Positions 19,647 through 30,776 are shown, numbered from the stretch's first letter. The stretch: DNA of 64,000 bases from Tritrichomonas musculus (GCA_039105265.1 JAPFFF010000006.1:4898001-4962000); one strand, 5' to 3'. Made by a program: numbers and translations. The notes: generated by a model from the sequence alone, not told the origin.

Positions 19647-20500
19647 ATAAATCTATATTTTTAATATCTGTTTGATCTTTCTGTTTAATATTGAGATATA
19701 TATATTTTAAAATTTATGCAAATTTTTTTCTGAAAAAGTTGATATTTTTATTCAAAAAATATCTGTTTTATTAAAATGATTTATAAATCGATAATTATGA
19801 ATACGATTATTATGAAATTATAATAAAGTAATTATATCATGTTGATGAACAAGTGTGCAAAATATTATAAGAAAATTGGCGCTACGTTTTTAGAAAAATA
19901 ACATTATAAATTGATAGAGTTCTATTGGTTGAGGATAAATTATTCTGATTAACGATTAATAATTGAATATAATTGTTTTTTTTATAATTCTTTAGCTAAT
20001 TTATAAAAAAAACGCAATGATAATATGGTCATATTAGTTATTATCATATTTATTTTATATTTCAACGTAATTTAAGTGTCTCTAAAAAAATATCATTATT
20101 GATATGAATATATAAAACAATTTTGTGTTAATTGTTTCAATTCTCATGCATATATATACATTTAAGTGCCACCATTTTGTGTCTAATTAAAATAATCATT
20201 TATATTGGTTTGAACGAATATTATACAATCATTTTAAATTAAGATGACTTTTACTTAAAACGTAGCGCCAATTTTCTTATAATATTTTGCACACTTGTTC
20301 ATCAACATGATATAATTACTTTATTATAATTTCATAATAATCGTATTCATAATTATCGATTTATAAATCATTTTAATAAAACAGATATTTTTTGAATAAA
20401 AATATCAACTTTTTCAGAAAAAAATTTGCATAAATTTTAAAATATATATATCTCAATATTAAACAGAAAGATCAAACAGATATTAAAACTGTAGATTTAT
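19647..20500. mobile_element. Foldback element with identical 232-bp inverted arms
   Basis: Arms 19659-19890 and 20257-20488 are inverted copies with no difference by eye over 232 bp. The match extends outward through 3 mismatches into a shared ATAAATCTA, giving 244-bp arms. The spacer of 366 bp has no gene. The arms end inside at GGCGCTACGTTTT. There is no transposase, so the element would be non-autonomous. A target duplication was not found. Confidence 0.75.
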
Positions 20501-20530
20501 GTTTCAATTTAAAAATTATTTTTATTATTA

Positions 20531-20772
20531 AGGTACAAATCCAGTACGTTATTTTTTGTAAGTGAGAACGTTTATTATTTGAATAGATGGGGGTCTTTGA
20601 AAAAGTTTAAATTGACAAGGTGTGTTTTTGACATTTATTTTACATTTTTCTTAATTCAATGACATGTTATGTAAAAAATAGTCAGATATTCGATTTTTTA
20701 TATAACATGTCGATTTTTTCTTATAAAGTGTCAAAAAAAATGGCGGTTACGTAACGTACTGGATTTGTACCT
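20531..20772. mobile_element. 242-bp MITE flanked by TA (Tc1/mariner-like)
   Basis: Terminal inverted repeats of about 21 bp begin AGGTACAAATCCAGTACGTTA and end with the reverse complement at 20752-20772. TA stands directly outside both ends (20529-20530, 20773-20774), as expected for Tc1/mariner-superfamily insertion. Inside is a second imperfect hairpin, GACATGTTATGT.../...ATAACATGTC, at about 20659-20711. No coding capacity. Confidence 0.75.
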
Positions 20773-20986
20773 TAATAAAATATGATAAAGTATTTTTCGC
20801 GCTTCTCACAATTTTGAATGGTTTATATTTTGGCTTACAGTGCTCTTTATCTTTTAAAAAAAAAAGATAAATCTTAGAATATTTATTTTATATTTTTAAA
20901 CCATATGCATATAATTAAGTACTTTAATAAGAAAAAGCTATGTACAAAACCTATAATAAGGTTTTTAAATTAATATTGCTTATTAT

Positions 20987-21202
20987 TTATATTGATTTGC
21001 GCTTATATCTTATCCGATTTTCCATCTCCACCCATCCAATACTGAAAAGGATAGTAAATTCCAAAGCGTAAACTAAATAGCGACCATAGTTGTCCTGATT
21101 ACAAAATTTCAAAATCCAAATCATGAAACAGAATAACGATATACCAAGAATGAAGCAGAACATATATGGATATAAAAAACCAGATTCATTGTCAGATTCC
21201 AT
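20987..21202 (-). CDS. Small two-span membrane protein, unknown
   Basis: 71 residues with two hydrophobic segments (about 10-30 and 42-58) separated by a short polar loop containing Cys and Asn. Acidic N-terminus (MESDNESG), basic C-terminus (ENRIRYKRKS). Base composition is less AT-biased than its flanks, which supports coding. No family was recognised; it could also be a fragment of a larger membrane protein. Confidence 0.4.
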   Translation of the reverse strand: MESDNESGFLYPYMFCFILGISLFCFMIWILKFCNQDNYGRYLVYALEFTILFSIGWVEMENRIRYKRKSI

Positions 21203-22527
21203 CGTTTTTTGTTAGTGATTAATAAATATATTTCAAAAACGGATGTAGTAAAATATAAAAAACTTATATTCAAATGTCAGCCCATTATTTTTTCTCTCAA
21301 TTTATTTGACAAAAAAAAATATTTATTTCAATTTTAATAAGCTTTATTATTTCTTTTCAAATTAATCTTTAAAATTTTTGATTTTTCATTAATTGATCAA
21401 GGATCAATTCAGTATGCAGACATTTTCATAAGATTTCGCCAATAACTTAATTCGACTGTGTCTTTTATTGCTTTTGGTGCCAAATTAAAGGTTCATAAAT
21501 TATAATTATTGATAAACAATCTTGCAATTAGAAGTTACACTTGGATTTTTGCCCATACACCATTATACTTCTTTGATTTTTATGATCTTTGCTTGACATT
21601 TCCAGTATTCAGTATAAATATTTCAAAAGCATACTCAACTCGGCAAAATTATTTCAAATAAATGCTCCCCTTATTGATTTACGTCATTTTCAAATAGAAT
21701 ATCCATATATTTTGCCTGTTAATTACACTCTTTTTGAACTAGTTAGTAAAATTTTATTTTAATTCAATTTTAATATAAAATATTGAAAATAATAAATTTG
21801 AATTGGTTCAAAACTCAGACCAAAATTGAATAAAAAAGTCCCCTTTTTTGTATTAATACGTTATAAAATAACCGCCACCAAGGCCAATTATAGCTGAAAG
21901 GTGGGCCGACTTTTGAACGGCAGTTTATTATAATAGAAAGAAAATTTTACATCATTCAAATTTTCAAAAGAAAAATTTATAATTGAATTCAAATCATTAT
22001 TTATTTAGTATTGCCCAATTCTATCTCATGTATCATTAGTAAAAATGTTCCAACGCAGCAAATAGATGCCTGTTATATGGTATTTTAGAGTAACTCAGAA
22101 CGTTCCAATGATTAATGATAATCAAATTTTAAATAAATATAGGCTCATTACCAAACTATATTTCATTTTAGCAATACTGGCATAAGAACTGTAATCCATT
22201 TCTTTTATTATATAAACCAAATCTAATAATAAATTCCTTTTTTTTTAAATATGAAAAAACAGTTGTACAACTAATTAATGAATATAATTGTTTTTTAAAA
22301 AGATTACATTACTAAAAAATAATTAAAATTACTTATAAATTGCTAATAATCAACAAAAATGGATAAAATTGATTATTTTTGTTCAATGCATCAAAACTGA
22401 TTTATGTATGAAATCAATTATATCAATAAATTAGTCATTGACGCTTATTCAGACAAAGATATTAATATATTTATCATTTTCTGAGAAGTCTTTCCTAAAA
22501 TTGACATGCACTTGATGTGACTTTTTA
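21203..22527. other. AT-rich intergenic with one GC-richer imperfect hairpin
   Basis: No gene seen. At 21861-21935 a GC-richer patch has imperfect inverted ends (TTATAAAATAACCGCC / GGCAGTTTATTATAA) and inner CACC/GGTG pairing. It is possibly a very short MITE or an RNA hairpin. Confidence 0.4.
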
Positions 22528-22880
22528 ATGATTGGAATTACATCATTTTCATTTTCTGGAACTAGACAAATAAAAATTCCTAAAAATGTCAATCAAATTG
22601 GTCAAAGAGCTTTTGAAAGATGTGAAAAACTTCAAAGAGTAGATTTTAATCCAGATTCTGATCTTCAATTGATAAAAAAACATGCTTTTTATTGCTCTTC
22701 AATACAAAGTATTTCATATCCACCAAAATTAACTAAAATTGGAACAGAGAGATTATTAACTTCATAAATAATAGAAATCGATGAAAAATCACAAATTCCA
22801 AGTGCTATACAAAATAATTTAAAAGCATTAATAATAATGATTCCAAAAAAGAGAATCTATATTATTATGTTTGACTGCTA
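22528..22880 (+). pseudogene. BspA-type LRR_5 fragment
   Basis: The first 79 codons encode about three LRR_5 repeats of the BspA type (KIPKNVNQIGQRAFERCEKLQRVDF, shown in part: IGQRAFERCEKLQ). An in-frame TAA at 22765-22767 ends the frame, but the next codons in the same frame still read IIEIDEKSQIPSA, the usual end of such proteins. It therefore looks like the C-terminal remnant of a longer gene with a nonsense change. There is no DUF3447-type N-terminus. Convergent with the BspA-type gene at 23089-24903. Confidence 0.6.
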
Positions 22881-23088
22881 ATTCAAAAAATACTTACTTT
22901 TACAAAATTTGAGGTAAATCATAATTGCCACAAAACAACTCAAAAAAAAAAAAAAAAAAAAAAAGTATAATCATAATTATGGATCATTTTATTTACTTGA
23001 TTTTTTCAAATGATTTTAATTTTCTTTCCAATCAAAAAATGTGCAATGTGTCCATTTTCTTTCATGTTTGGTTTTTATTATATTTTTA

Positions 23089-24903
23089 TTATGTTTTCTT
23101 TTGCATATATGGACAAAAATCGAAAACTCCTATTCCCATTGTTACTGAAGGTAAATAATTTATTTCTTTCAAAATGGTACATCCTCTGAAAGCATGGTTT
23201 CCAATTATTTTCAATGATGATGGATTCACTAATATTACTTTTTCAAGATTATAGCATATTTCAAACGCGCATTTTCCAATAATACCAACTTTTTCTGGAA
23301 GAGTAATTGACTTGAGAAACAAACATTCTTTAAAGGCAAATCCTTTGATAATTGTAAGTGATGAAGGAAGAATAATTTTTGATAATAAATTGCATCTCCT
23401 GAACGCCCCTTTTGGTACATAAGAAGGGTAATCCAACATTTCAATAGATTTGATATCATGATAAAAGCAATATTTGACTCTCTTATGGAACAAAGGAGGC
23501 GAAACTTTCAAATGAACTTTGTCACAATATCCAAAAGCTTTTTCACCAATAAATGAAACTGTAATAGGAAGCTCAATTGTTTTCAATGATATGCAGCCAT
23601 AGAATGCTTTTTGACCAATTGATTTAACAGATGAATTTTTAAGGAATATTATTTCTTTCAAATTTGTGCATTGATTGAATGCATTATCGGCGATTCTTGT
23701 TTCATGAGGTGAAATTATTACACCTCTTAATTCTTTGCAATTTGAATAAACACTTCTATCAGGTATCATTAATTCATTATTTGACTGTTTCATTTGTATA
23801 TAGCTTTTTCCAATGGAATCACCATTTATTTTGAACAAATAATAAAGTTCATCATATTCTTTGAACTCATTAGTATACATTGCATAATTAAAGTGACAAA
23901 TTTCACTAACAACATAATTCTTATCAATTGAATATTCTTCTGTTTTCTTCTCATTCATAGTTTGTTTTTGATCCAATAAATTGTTAAAGATGTAATTAGC
24001 AATGTCGTTATGATGACATTTGATGGCTTCTGCTAAAACAACAGAATAAGAATTGTCAGGAGGATTGATATGTATATCTTCAAGGAAATGGATCAATTCA
24101 GCATTATTTGAATGAATAGCATATAACCATATTATTGGTCTTATTTCAGCATTATTAATTCTTAGATATTTGAAAATTTGAATAGAACCAAAGAATGCTG
24201 CATATTCAATCAGATATGGCTCCTCATTTAAATTCAATAAAAAAGAATTTGTTTCAAATATCGATTTCTTGATTCTTAATTTTGTTATTGGAATGCATGC
24301 TTGTGTTGTGTAAGATATGAATTCATCAATTGAATCATTTCGAATCAACTGACAAATATATGAATCATTTTCTCCTTCTTCTCTTTTTTCTTCGAAATGT
24401 TCAAAATATTCATTTTTCATTTCTGATTTAATTTCGATCAAAACTTTGATTTTATTCAATGATTTGAGGATTTCGTGAATATCAGTATAGAAAAAATAAC
24501 AATAACGGACTCCATTTGAATCTTTTTGTATTATTTCATTTATTATTTCTTGATCAAATGATATGATATTATGTTTCAATAGAAAGAGAATAATTAGTTT
24601 ATTTTCTTTGAATAATTTGAAAATTTTGAAATTGCTGAATGCTTTTTGTATTCGATCTTTAAATTGCAGAATAATTTGATTAATTGCATTAATAAAACCA
24701 GGCTGTCTATGATGGTTGCTTGATATTTTTGATAACATATATATAAATATTTCAAATTCTTTGGGATTTTCAATCATTTTTTGATTTTCCATCATTTTAT
24801 ACTATTCATCAAAATTGTAATCAATGGCTTTTGAGTTTTCAACAATTTCTAGAATGCTATTTTGCATTTTTATCTTTCTGTCAATATATTCTTGATAATT
24901 CAT
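23089..24903 (-). CDS. DUF3447-like + BspA-type LRR_5 protein, in-frame stop near N-terminus
   Basis: The long open frame starts at ATG 24795 (568 residues): an alpha-helical ankyrin-like DUF3447-type region (about 1-330; motif FGSIQIFKYLRINNAEIRPIIWLYAIHSN) then LRR_5 repeats (about 365-560; NAFNQCTNLKEIIF, KAFYGCISLKTIEL). Upstream in the same frame, ATG 24903 gives 33 codons (MNYQEYIDRKIKMQNSIL...), then TAG (24802-24804), two codons and the 24795 ATG. The paralogue at 48294-49415 has the same start (MEYQEYINKKKKLYDALL) with no stop, so 24903 is the ancestral start. The gene is either a young pseudogene or now uses the downstream ATG. The family is typical of trichomonads; many members are predicted surface or endolysosomal proteins. 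The C-terminus lacks the membrane spans of the paralogue. Confidence 0.75.
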
Positions 24904-24918
24904 TGCTCTTATAATAAA

Positions 24919-24924
24919 AAATGA
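24919..24924 (-). promoter_or_regulatory. Initiator-like TCATTT
   Basis: Minus-strand TCATTT, with its A 19 bases before the upstream ATG at 24903, not the downstream one. It supports 24903 as the original start. Two more TCATTT copies lie a little further upstream. Confidence 0.35.
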
Positions 24925-25217
24925 AATGATAAATGATAGAAGAAATAATAATTCTGATAATCTTAAAATTTATTCAATTTTGAATGTAAAAACAACTTTT
25001 TGATAAGAAATTTTCCAAAAATTTGGTTATTCATTTGGAAAATCTACTTTTTGACATGATAATGTTGGAAAACTTTTATATTTGCTCAATTCAATTGTTT
25101 TTTGAAGTCCTCATATCTGAAATTCCATTTAAGACCAATAATCATTCTTCATTGATAAATAGCACAAAAATAAATATTTGACCATTTATCCATTGAAATA
25201 TTTTTATTTTTATAAAA

Positions 25218-26486
25218 ATGGAATATAAATTGGTCTTAAGCGGAGGTTCAGATATGCCATTAGATCGGTATGAAAAAAATTTCTCGTTTATAGTGAATGG
25301 TCAAGAAATCAAAACCAATAGGCTGATTGCTGATTTTTTATCACCAATAATAAGACGTTTCCATTATTCAGACAGCTCAATCAACACTTTTTCTATTAAC
25401 ATTAAGAAAGAAAACGATGAAACAGACGAAATGATTTCAAATTGCTTTAAAGAATTTTTAGCATTATTTACTTTCGAAACGCAAACCCTAAGCAAAGCAC
25501 AGTGTAAATATTATATTCACTTTTTCTATGCACTTGGCAACATTAACGAGTATTTACGACTTCAACCAGAATATTTAAAAGATCTGAATTCAGAGAATGC
25601 AATCAGCAGATTTAAAATGATCAGAAACATGCTAAACCAAACGAATTCTAAATTATTTCCAACAGAGAATGGCATTTACGATGAACTAATCAAATTCATA
25701 TCATCACATTTTTCAACAATTCCGAAAGAAGAAATGAAATCGCTTACAAATGACGAATTGGAACAAATCCTATCCAATGAATCACTTAGAATTCACGATG
25801 AAGACGAACTCTTTAAATTTGTCTCAGAAATTTACAAAGAAAATCGAAACAATTTTTTTTTGTTTGATTTTGTCATTTTTTCAAATTTGAATGAGGAATC
25901 ACTTCACAATTTCATTGAAGAATTCAATTACGATGACATGGATGAAGTTATATGGAAATCATTCTGTTCGTTGATCAAGAAATCTGACGTAAATTCAAAT
26001 GATTCAGAACGATACAAAATTCCTTCAGAAAATTCAATTCAGAACGATCATGGAAATGAGACAATAAGTGAAATTGACAAATATTGCACATACGCTGTGA
26101 CTGGAACCAGATACAGCGAGCAAAAATGGTATTACTGCAGAACATGCGGACTAACTGGCAACAAAGGAATGTGCGAAATTTGTGCTCAAAAGTGTCACAA
26201 AAATCATGACGTTGCATTCTACAAAAACGGAACTGGATTTTATTGTGACTGCCCGGATCACGGAGGTTGCTGCTGCATGCCACAGTCTGACGATCTTCAG
26301 TGCACGTTTGAATTGACTGGCGGGAAAATAGTCGAGCAGCCGATGTACAACTGCCTCGACTGCAACATTCAAAATATCTGCCAGAACTGCGCCATCAAGC
26401 ATCACAAGAACCACAAAGTTCACGTTAATGAAACTACTTTTGGCGATGTGTGCCACTACTACATAGAGAGTCATAGAAATGCATGA
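25218..26486 (+). CDS. BTB/BACK-like protein with C-terminal UBR-box zinc finger
   Basis: 422 residues. The N-terminus (about 15-110: FSFIVNGQEIKTNRLIADFLSPIIRRF) resembles the divergent BTB domains common in trichomonads, followed by a helical BACK-like region (about 125-265). From about 290 the Cys/His spacing C-x-x-C (CRTCGLTGNKGMCEICAQKC), HKNHD, FYCDCPDHGGCCC matches the UBR box (zf-UBR), the zinc fold that reads N-degrons in UBR ubiquitin ligases. A second half-copy follows (YNCLDCNIQNICQNC...HHKNHKV). BTB proteins often serve as Cullin-3 adaptors, so an N-degron-reading adaptor is a plausible but unproven role. The 3' third is more GC-rich than the 5' part. No break seen. Confidence 0.75.
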   Translation: MEYKLVLSGGSDMPLDRYEKNFSFIVNGQEIKTNRLIADFLSPIIRRFHYSDSSINTFSINIKKENDETDEMISNCFKEFLALFTFETQTLSKAQCKYYIHFFYALGNINEYLRLQPEYLKDLNSENAISRFKMIRNMLNQTNSKLFPTENGIYDELIKFISSHFSTIPKEEMKSLTNDELEQILSNESLRIHDEDELFKFVSEIYKENRNNFFLFDFVIFSNLNEESLHNFIEEFNYDDMDEVIWKSFCSLIKKSDVNSNDSERYKIPSENSIQNDHGNETISEIDKYCTYAVTGTRYSEQKWYYCRTCGLTGNKGMCEICAQKCHKNHDVAFYKNGTGFYCDCPDHGGCCCMPQSDDLQCTFELTGGKIVEQPMYNCLDCNIQNICQNCAIKHHKNHKVHVNETTFGDVCHYYIESHRNA

Positions 26487-27009
26487 TATTGTGCTTAGCA
26501 TTTATAAACCAAAAATAAATGCAAAAAACATTTTATTATTTTTACAATAAAATATAAATATCACAATAGGATTTTACTTTCTACCCTTCTTTCATTTATC
26601 TTATCTTGAGTTATGTGTTGTGATATTAAAATAATATTATTTTAATATTGATTTTTGTAACTTTATATTTTCTCATATCTTTTCTATATAAGCACTTGTG
26701 CATACGAATTATATTAACCATATTTAAATTTAGCTATTATCATTCGTTTTCTTTTTTTAAACCAAATGTATTTTTTATTTTCCATAAGGTCAAAAATTCA
26801 CCTAAAATTCACCTTTTTTTAATAGCATTAACTTTCTTATTTTATCCAAGATCAGAGTAAAAAATTTTTGGGATTGGTTTTTAGAAATTCGGGCCCCTTT
26901 AAGTATATTATTCATAAAAAAGGTATAACTTTATCTCTTAAGCTAATATAATTTGATTATTTTTTTATTAGTAATAATATTATTAGTAATACTAATAATA
27001 TTATTTAAA
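26487..27009. other. AT-rich intergenic
   Basis: No gene. ATTAGTAATA-type short palindromes lie at 26968-27002, and a GGGCCCC patch at 26890. Confidence 0.4.
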
Positions 27010-27835
27010 TAACATGTTCAGAAGAAGAGAACTTCCTGTGAATTCGAAAACGAGAGCAGCTCCAATTGAAATTGTAATTGGAGATCCTTCGTTCAAACTA
27101 ATTAGGCATCCACATAATGAGATATTTGCTGATGGGTTTTTATTGATGTTAATTCTAGTTTTGTCGAGCACAGTGAGTCCGAGGTCAGTTGAACTTAGTG
27201 ATAAAGAAAGTGTTTTTCCTTTAACTTGAAATGGACTTCCGAATTTTGGTGTGAAAAGATCAAGGGGCGAATATTCAAACTCCTCTCCAAGATTTAGTCT
27301 TGCATCATCTGTTCCATCAAAATTAAGTCCCTCTGATGTGATTTTTAATTCATTGAGATTATTTGGATCCAGTTAAAAGGCCGCCATCATAAATGTTAAC
27401 ATAAGCATTTTCTCCACCCATACTTAGTCCATTATCACCAATTGGTGATAATGTTCCGCTTATACCTTCATATTATCCTCTATGTGTGACGCCATCTCCA
27501 CCAAAACTAATATCATTATCACCTTCTTTTACTGAAACTGATGAATCTCCAAGGTCAATTGAAACTTCAACTTCGCCAATCGAAATTGATAATCCATCTT
27601 CTCAGCTGAATGTAAGATATTCAATTGAAAAGTGATCTTGTGCACATTCTATTTTTGGTTTGTGAGCAAGGTATTCACTTTTGAAAGGATTAAAGCTTTT
27701 GAGTTCATCAGATGATTTTTCAGCTATGCATTCATTAATAAGATCAAGGGCATCTTCATTATCAATGTCATCTTTAAGGATTTCTCAGAATTTTTCTTTT
27801 TGAATTGTCATTAAAAGTGCAGAGTATTGAAAAAA
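27010..27835 (-). pseudogene. Broken relic of a beta-rich protein, family not recognised
   Basis: The minus strand retains long stretches of plausible protein, starting near 27810 with MTIQKEKF and running to about 27014. The middle and end are rich in short Gly/Asp/Ser beta-type segments (DGLSISIGEVEVSIDLGDSS; FGSPFQVKGKTLSLSSTDLG). The frame is broken at several places. The pattern suggests a fibre-like or beta-helical structural protein; no family, cellular or viral, could be named. The plus-strand frame at 27014-27229 is its shadow. Confidence 0.45.
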
Positions 27836-28330
27836 TTGAATGGGAACTGAAATGATAAAATAACACATCAAATTTATGTTAGAAATTCAATAATTAAGGG
27901 GGGAGTATTTTCCTTAAATAAAGAAGAATTATTTTAAATTTTCTGAGAATAACAATTATTTAACTATAATTAATAATATACTATCTTGAATTAAGCGTTC
28001 ATTAGATTTTCAATGAGTTATTGATGATTTTATATAAAAGGCAAAATATTTGGCCATATATATATTTATTTTTTTTTTTAAAAAAAAAAAAAGCATTGTT
28101 GTTCAATGACAAGAAACTTGCTCCGCCGTTTATAAAAAAATTCTATTTTAATAAAACAAATAAATGATGAAAACAATAATAATAAAAAGCGGTGAAACAA
28201 ACAAATAAATAATGAATAAATATCACAGAAAATAAAAATATAAAATTTAATTATAACCATATTGTCTTCAATATTAGAAATATATTTGATTAATTATTAT
28301 CTCAAAGTTCTCTTTCGGTGGATACATAAC
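27836..28330. other. AT-rich flank of the satellite
   Basis: No gene. T/A homopolymer runs at 28069-28092. The segment just before the array (28311-28330) does not match the repeat unit. Confidence 0.45.
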
Positions 28331-30776
28331 CATCCTGGCCTGGCTGAAGGCGGCATCATCAATCAATTATATCGACAGATGCCGCCCTCAACCATCCTGG
28401 CCTGGCTGAAGGCGGCATCTGTCGATATAATTGATTGACGATGCCGCCCTCAACCATCCTGGCCTGGCTGAAGGCGGCATCTGTCGATATAATTGATTGA
28501 TGATGCCGCCCTCAACCATCCTGGCCTGGCTGAAGGCGGCATCTGTCGATATAATTGATTGACGATGCCGCCCTCAACCATCCTGGCCTGGCTGAAGGCG
28601 GCATCTGTCGATATAATTGATTGATGATGCCGCCTTCAACCATCCTGGCCTGGCTGAAGGCGGCATCTGTAGATATAATTGATTGACGATGCCGCCTTCA
28701 ACCATCCTGGCCTGGCTGAAGGCGGCATCTGTCGATATAATTGATTGACGATGCCGCCTTCAACCATCCTGGCCTGGCTGAAGGCGGCATCTGTAGATAT
28801 AATTGATTGATGATGCCGCCCTCAACCATCCTGGCCTGGCTGAAGGCGGCATCTGTCGATATAATTGATTGACGATGCCGCCCTCAACCATCCTGGCCTG
28901 GCTGAAGGCGGCATCTGTCGATATAATTGATTGATGATGCCGCCCTCAACCATCCTGGCCTGGCTGAAGGCGGCATCTGTCGATATAATTGATTGATGAT
29001 GCCGCCCTCAACCATCCTGGCCTGGCTGAAGGCGGCATCTGTAGATATAATTGATTGACGATGCCGCCCTCAACCATCCTGGCCTGGCTGAAGGCGGCAT
29101 CTGTCGATATAATTGATTGATGATGCCGCCCTCAACCATCCTGGCCTGGCTGAAGGCGGCATCTGTCGATATAATTGATTGACGATGCCGCCTTCAACCA
29201 TCCTGGCCTGGCTGAAGGCGGCATCTGTCGATATAATTGATTGACGATGCCGCCTTCAACCATCCTGGCCTGGCTGAAGGCGGCATCTGTCGATATAATT
29301 GATTGATGATGCCGCCCTCAACCATCCTGGCCTGGCTGAAGGCGGCATCTGTCGATATAATTGATTGACGATGCCGCCTTCAACCATCCTGGCCTGGCTG
29401 AAGGCGGCATCTGTCGATATAATTGATTGACGATGCCGCCCTCAACCATCCTGGCCTGGCTGAAGGCGGCATCTGTCGATATAATTGATTGACGATGCCG
29501 CCTTCAACCATCCTGGCCTGGCTGAAGGCGGCATCTGTCGATATAATTGATTGACGATGCCGCCCTCAACCATCCTGGCCTGGCTGAAGGCGGCATCTGT
29601 CGATATAATTGATTGACGATGCCGCCCTCAACCATCCTGGCCTGGCTGAAGGCGGCATCTGTCGATATAATTGATTGACGATGCCGCCCTCAACCATCCT
29701 GGCCTGGCTGAAGGCGGCATCTGTCGATATAATTGATTGACGATGCCGCCTTCAACCATCCTGGCCTGGCTGAAGGCGGCATCTGTCGATATAATTGATT
29801 GATGATGCCGCCTTCAACCATCCTGGCCTGGCTGAAGGCGGCATCTGTCGATATAATTGATTGACGATGCCGCCTTCAACCATCCTGGCCTGGCTGAAGG
29901 CGGCATCTGTCGATATAATTGATTGATGATGCCGCCCTCAACCATCCTGGCCTGGCTGAAGGCGGCATCTGTCGATATAATTGATTGATGATGCCGCCCT
30001 CAACCATCCTGGCCTGGCTGAAAGCGGCATCTGTCGATATAATTGATTGATGATGCCGCCCTCAACCATCCTGGCCTGGCTGAAGGCGGCATCTGTCGAT
30101 ATAATTGATTGATGATGCCGCCTTCAACCATCCTGGCCTGGCTGAAGGCGGCATCTGTCGATATAATTGATTGACGATGCCGCCTTCAACCATCCTGGCC
30201 TGGCTGAAAGCGGCATCTGTCGATATAATTGATTGATGATGCCGCCCTCAACCATCCTGGCCTGGCTGAAGGCGGCATCTGTCGATATAATTGATTGATG
30301 ATGCCGCCTTCAACCATCCTGGCCTAGCTGAAAGCGGCATCTGTCGATATAATTGATTGACGATGCCGCCTTCAACCATCCTGGCCTGGCTGAAGGCGGC
30401 ATCTGTAGATATAATTGATTGATGATGCCGCCCTCAACCATCCTGGCCTGGCTGAAGGCGGCATCTGTCGATATAATTGATTGACGATGCCGCCCTCAAC
30501 CATCCTGGCCTGGCTGAAGGCGGCATCTGTAGATATAATTGATTGATGATGCCGCCCTCAACCATCCTGGCCTGGCTGAAGGCGGCATCTGTCGATATAA
30601 TTGATTGACGATGCCGCCCTCAACCATCCTGGCCTGGCTGAAGGCGGCATCTGTCGATATAATTGATTGACGATGCCGCCCTCAACCATCCTGGCCTGGC
30701 TGAAGGCGGCATCTGTCGATATAATTAATTGACGATGCCGCCCTCAACCATCCTGGCCTGGCTGAAGGCGGCATCT
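28331..30776. repeat. 62-bp GC-rich satellite, 39 full periods plus a partial copy
   Basis: The unit phase marker CATCCTGGCCTGGCTGAA occurs first at 28331 and last at 30749, exactly 39 x 62 bp apart. Each unit has arm GGCGGCATC, a 20-bp AT-rich core (TGTCGATATAATTGATTGAY), arm GATGCCGCC, and a 24-bp linker that is itself partly palindromic. Units differ mainly at a few two-state sites: C/A in TGTMGAT, C/T before GATGCC, C/T after GCCGCC and G/A in GAAGGCGG. In the first unit (28349-28386) the 20-bp core is the exact reverse complement of the others. Unit GC is above 50% against about 25% in the flanks. No open frame spans it. Confidence 0.97.

Noticed and set aside
22925-23158. 77-codon plus-strand frame
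   Set aside because: Begins in an A-run and overlaps the 3' end of the BspA-type gene in antisense; no domain.
27014-27229. 71-codon plus-strand frame
   Set aside because: It is the antisense shadow of the minus-strand beta-rich relic.
28331-30776. CRISPR-like array
   Set aside because: The whole 62-bp unit including the core is repeated; there are no variable spacers, and the surrounding genes are eukaryotic.
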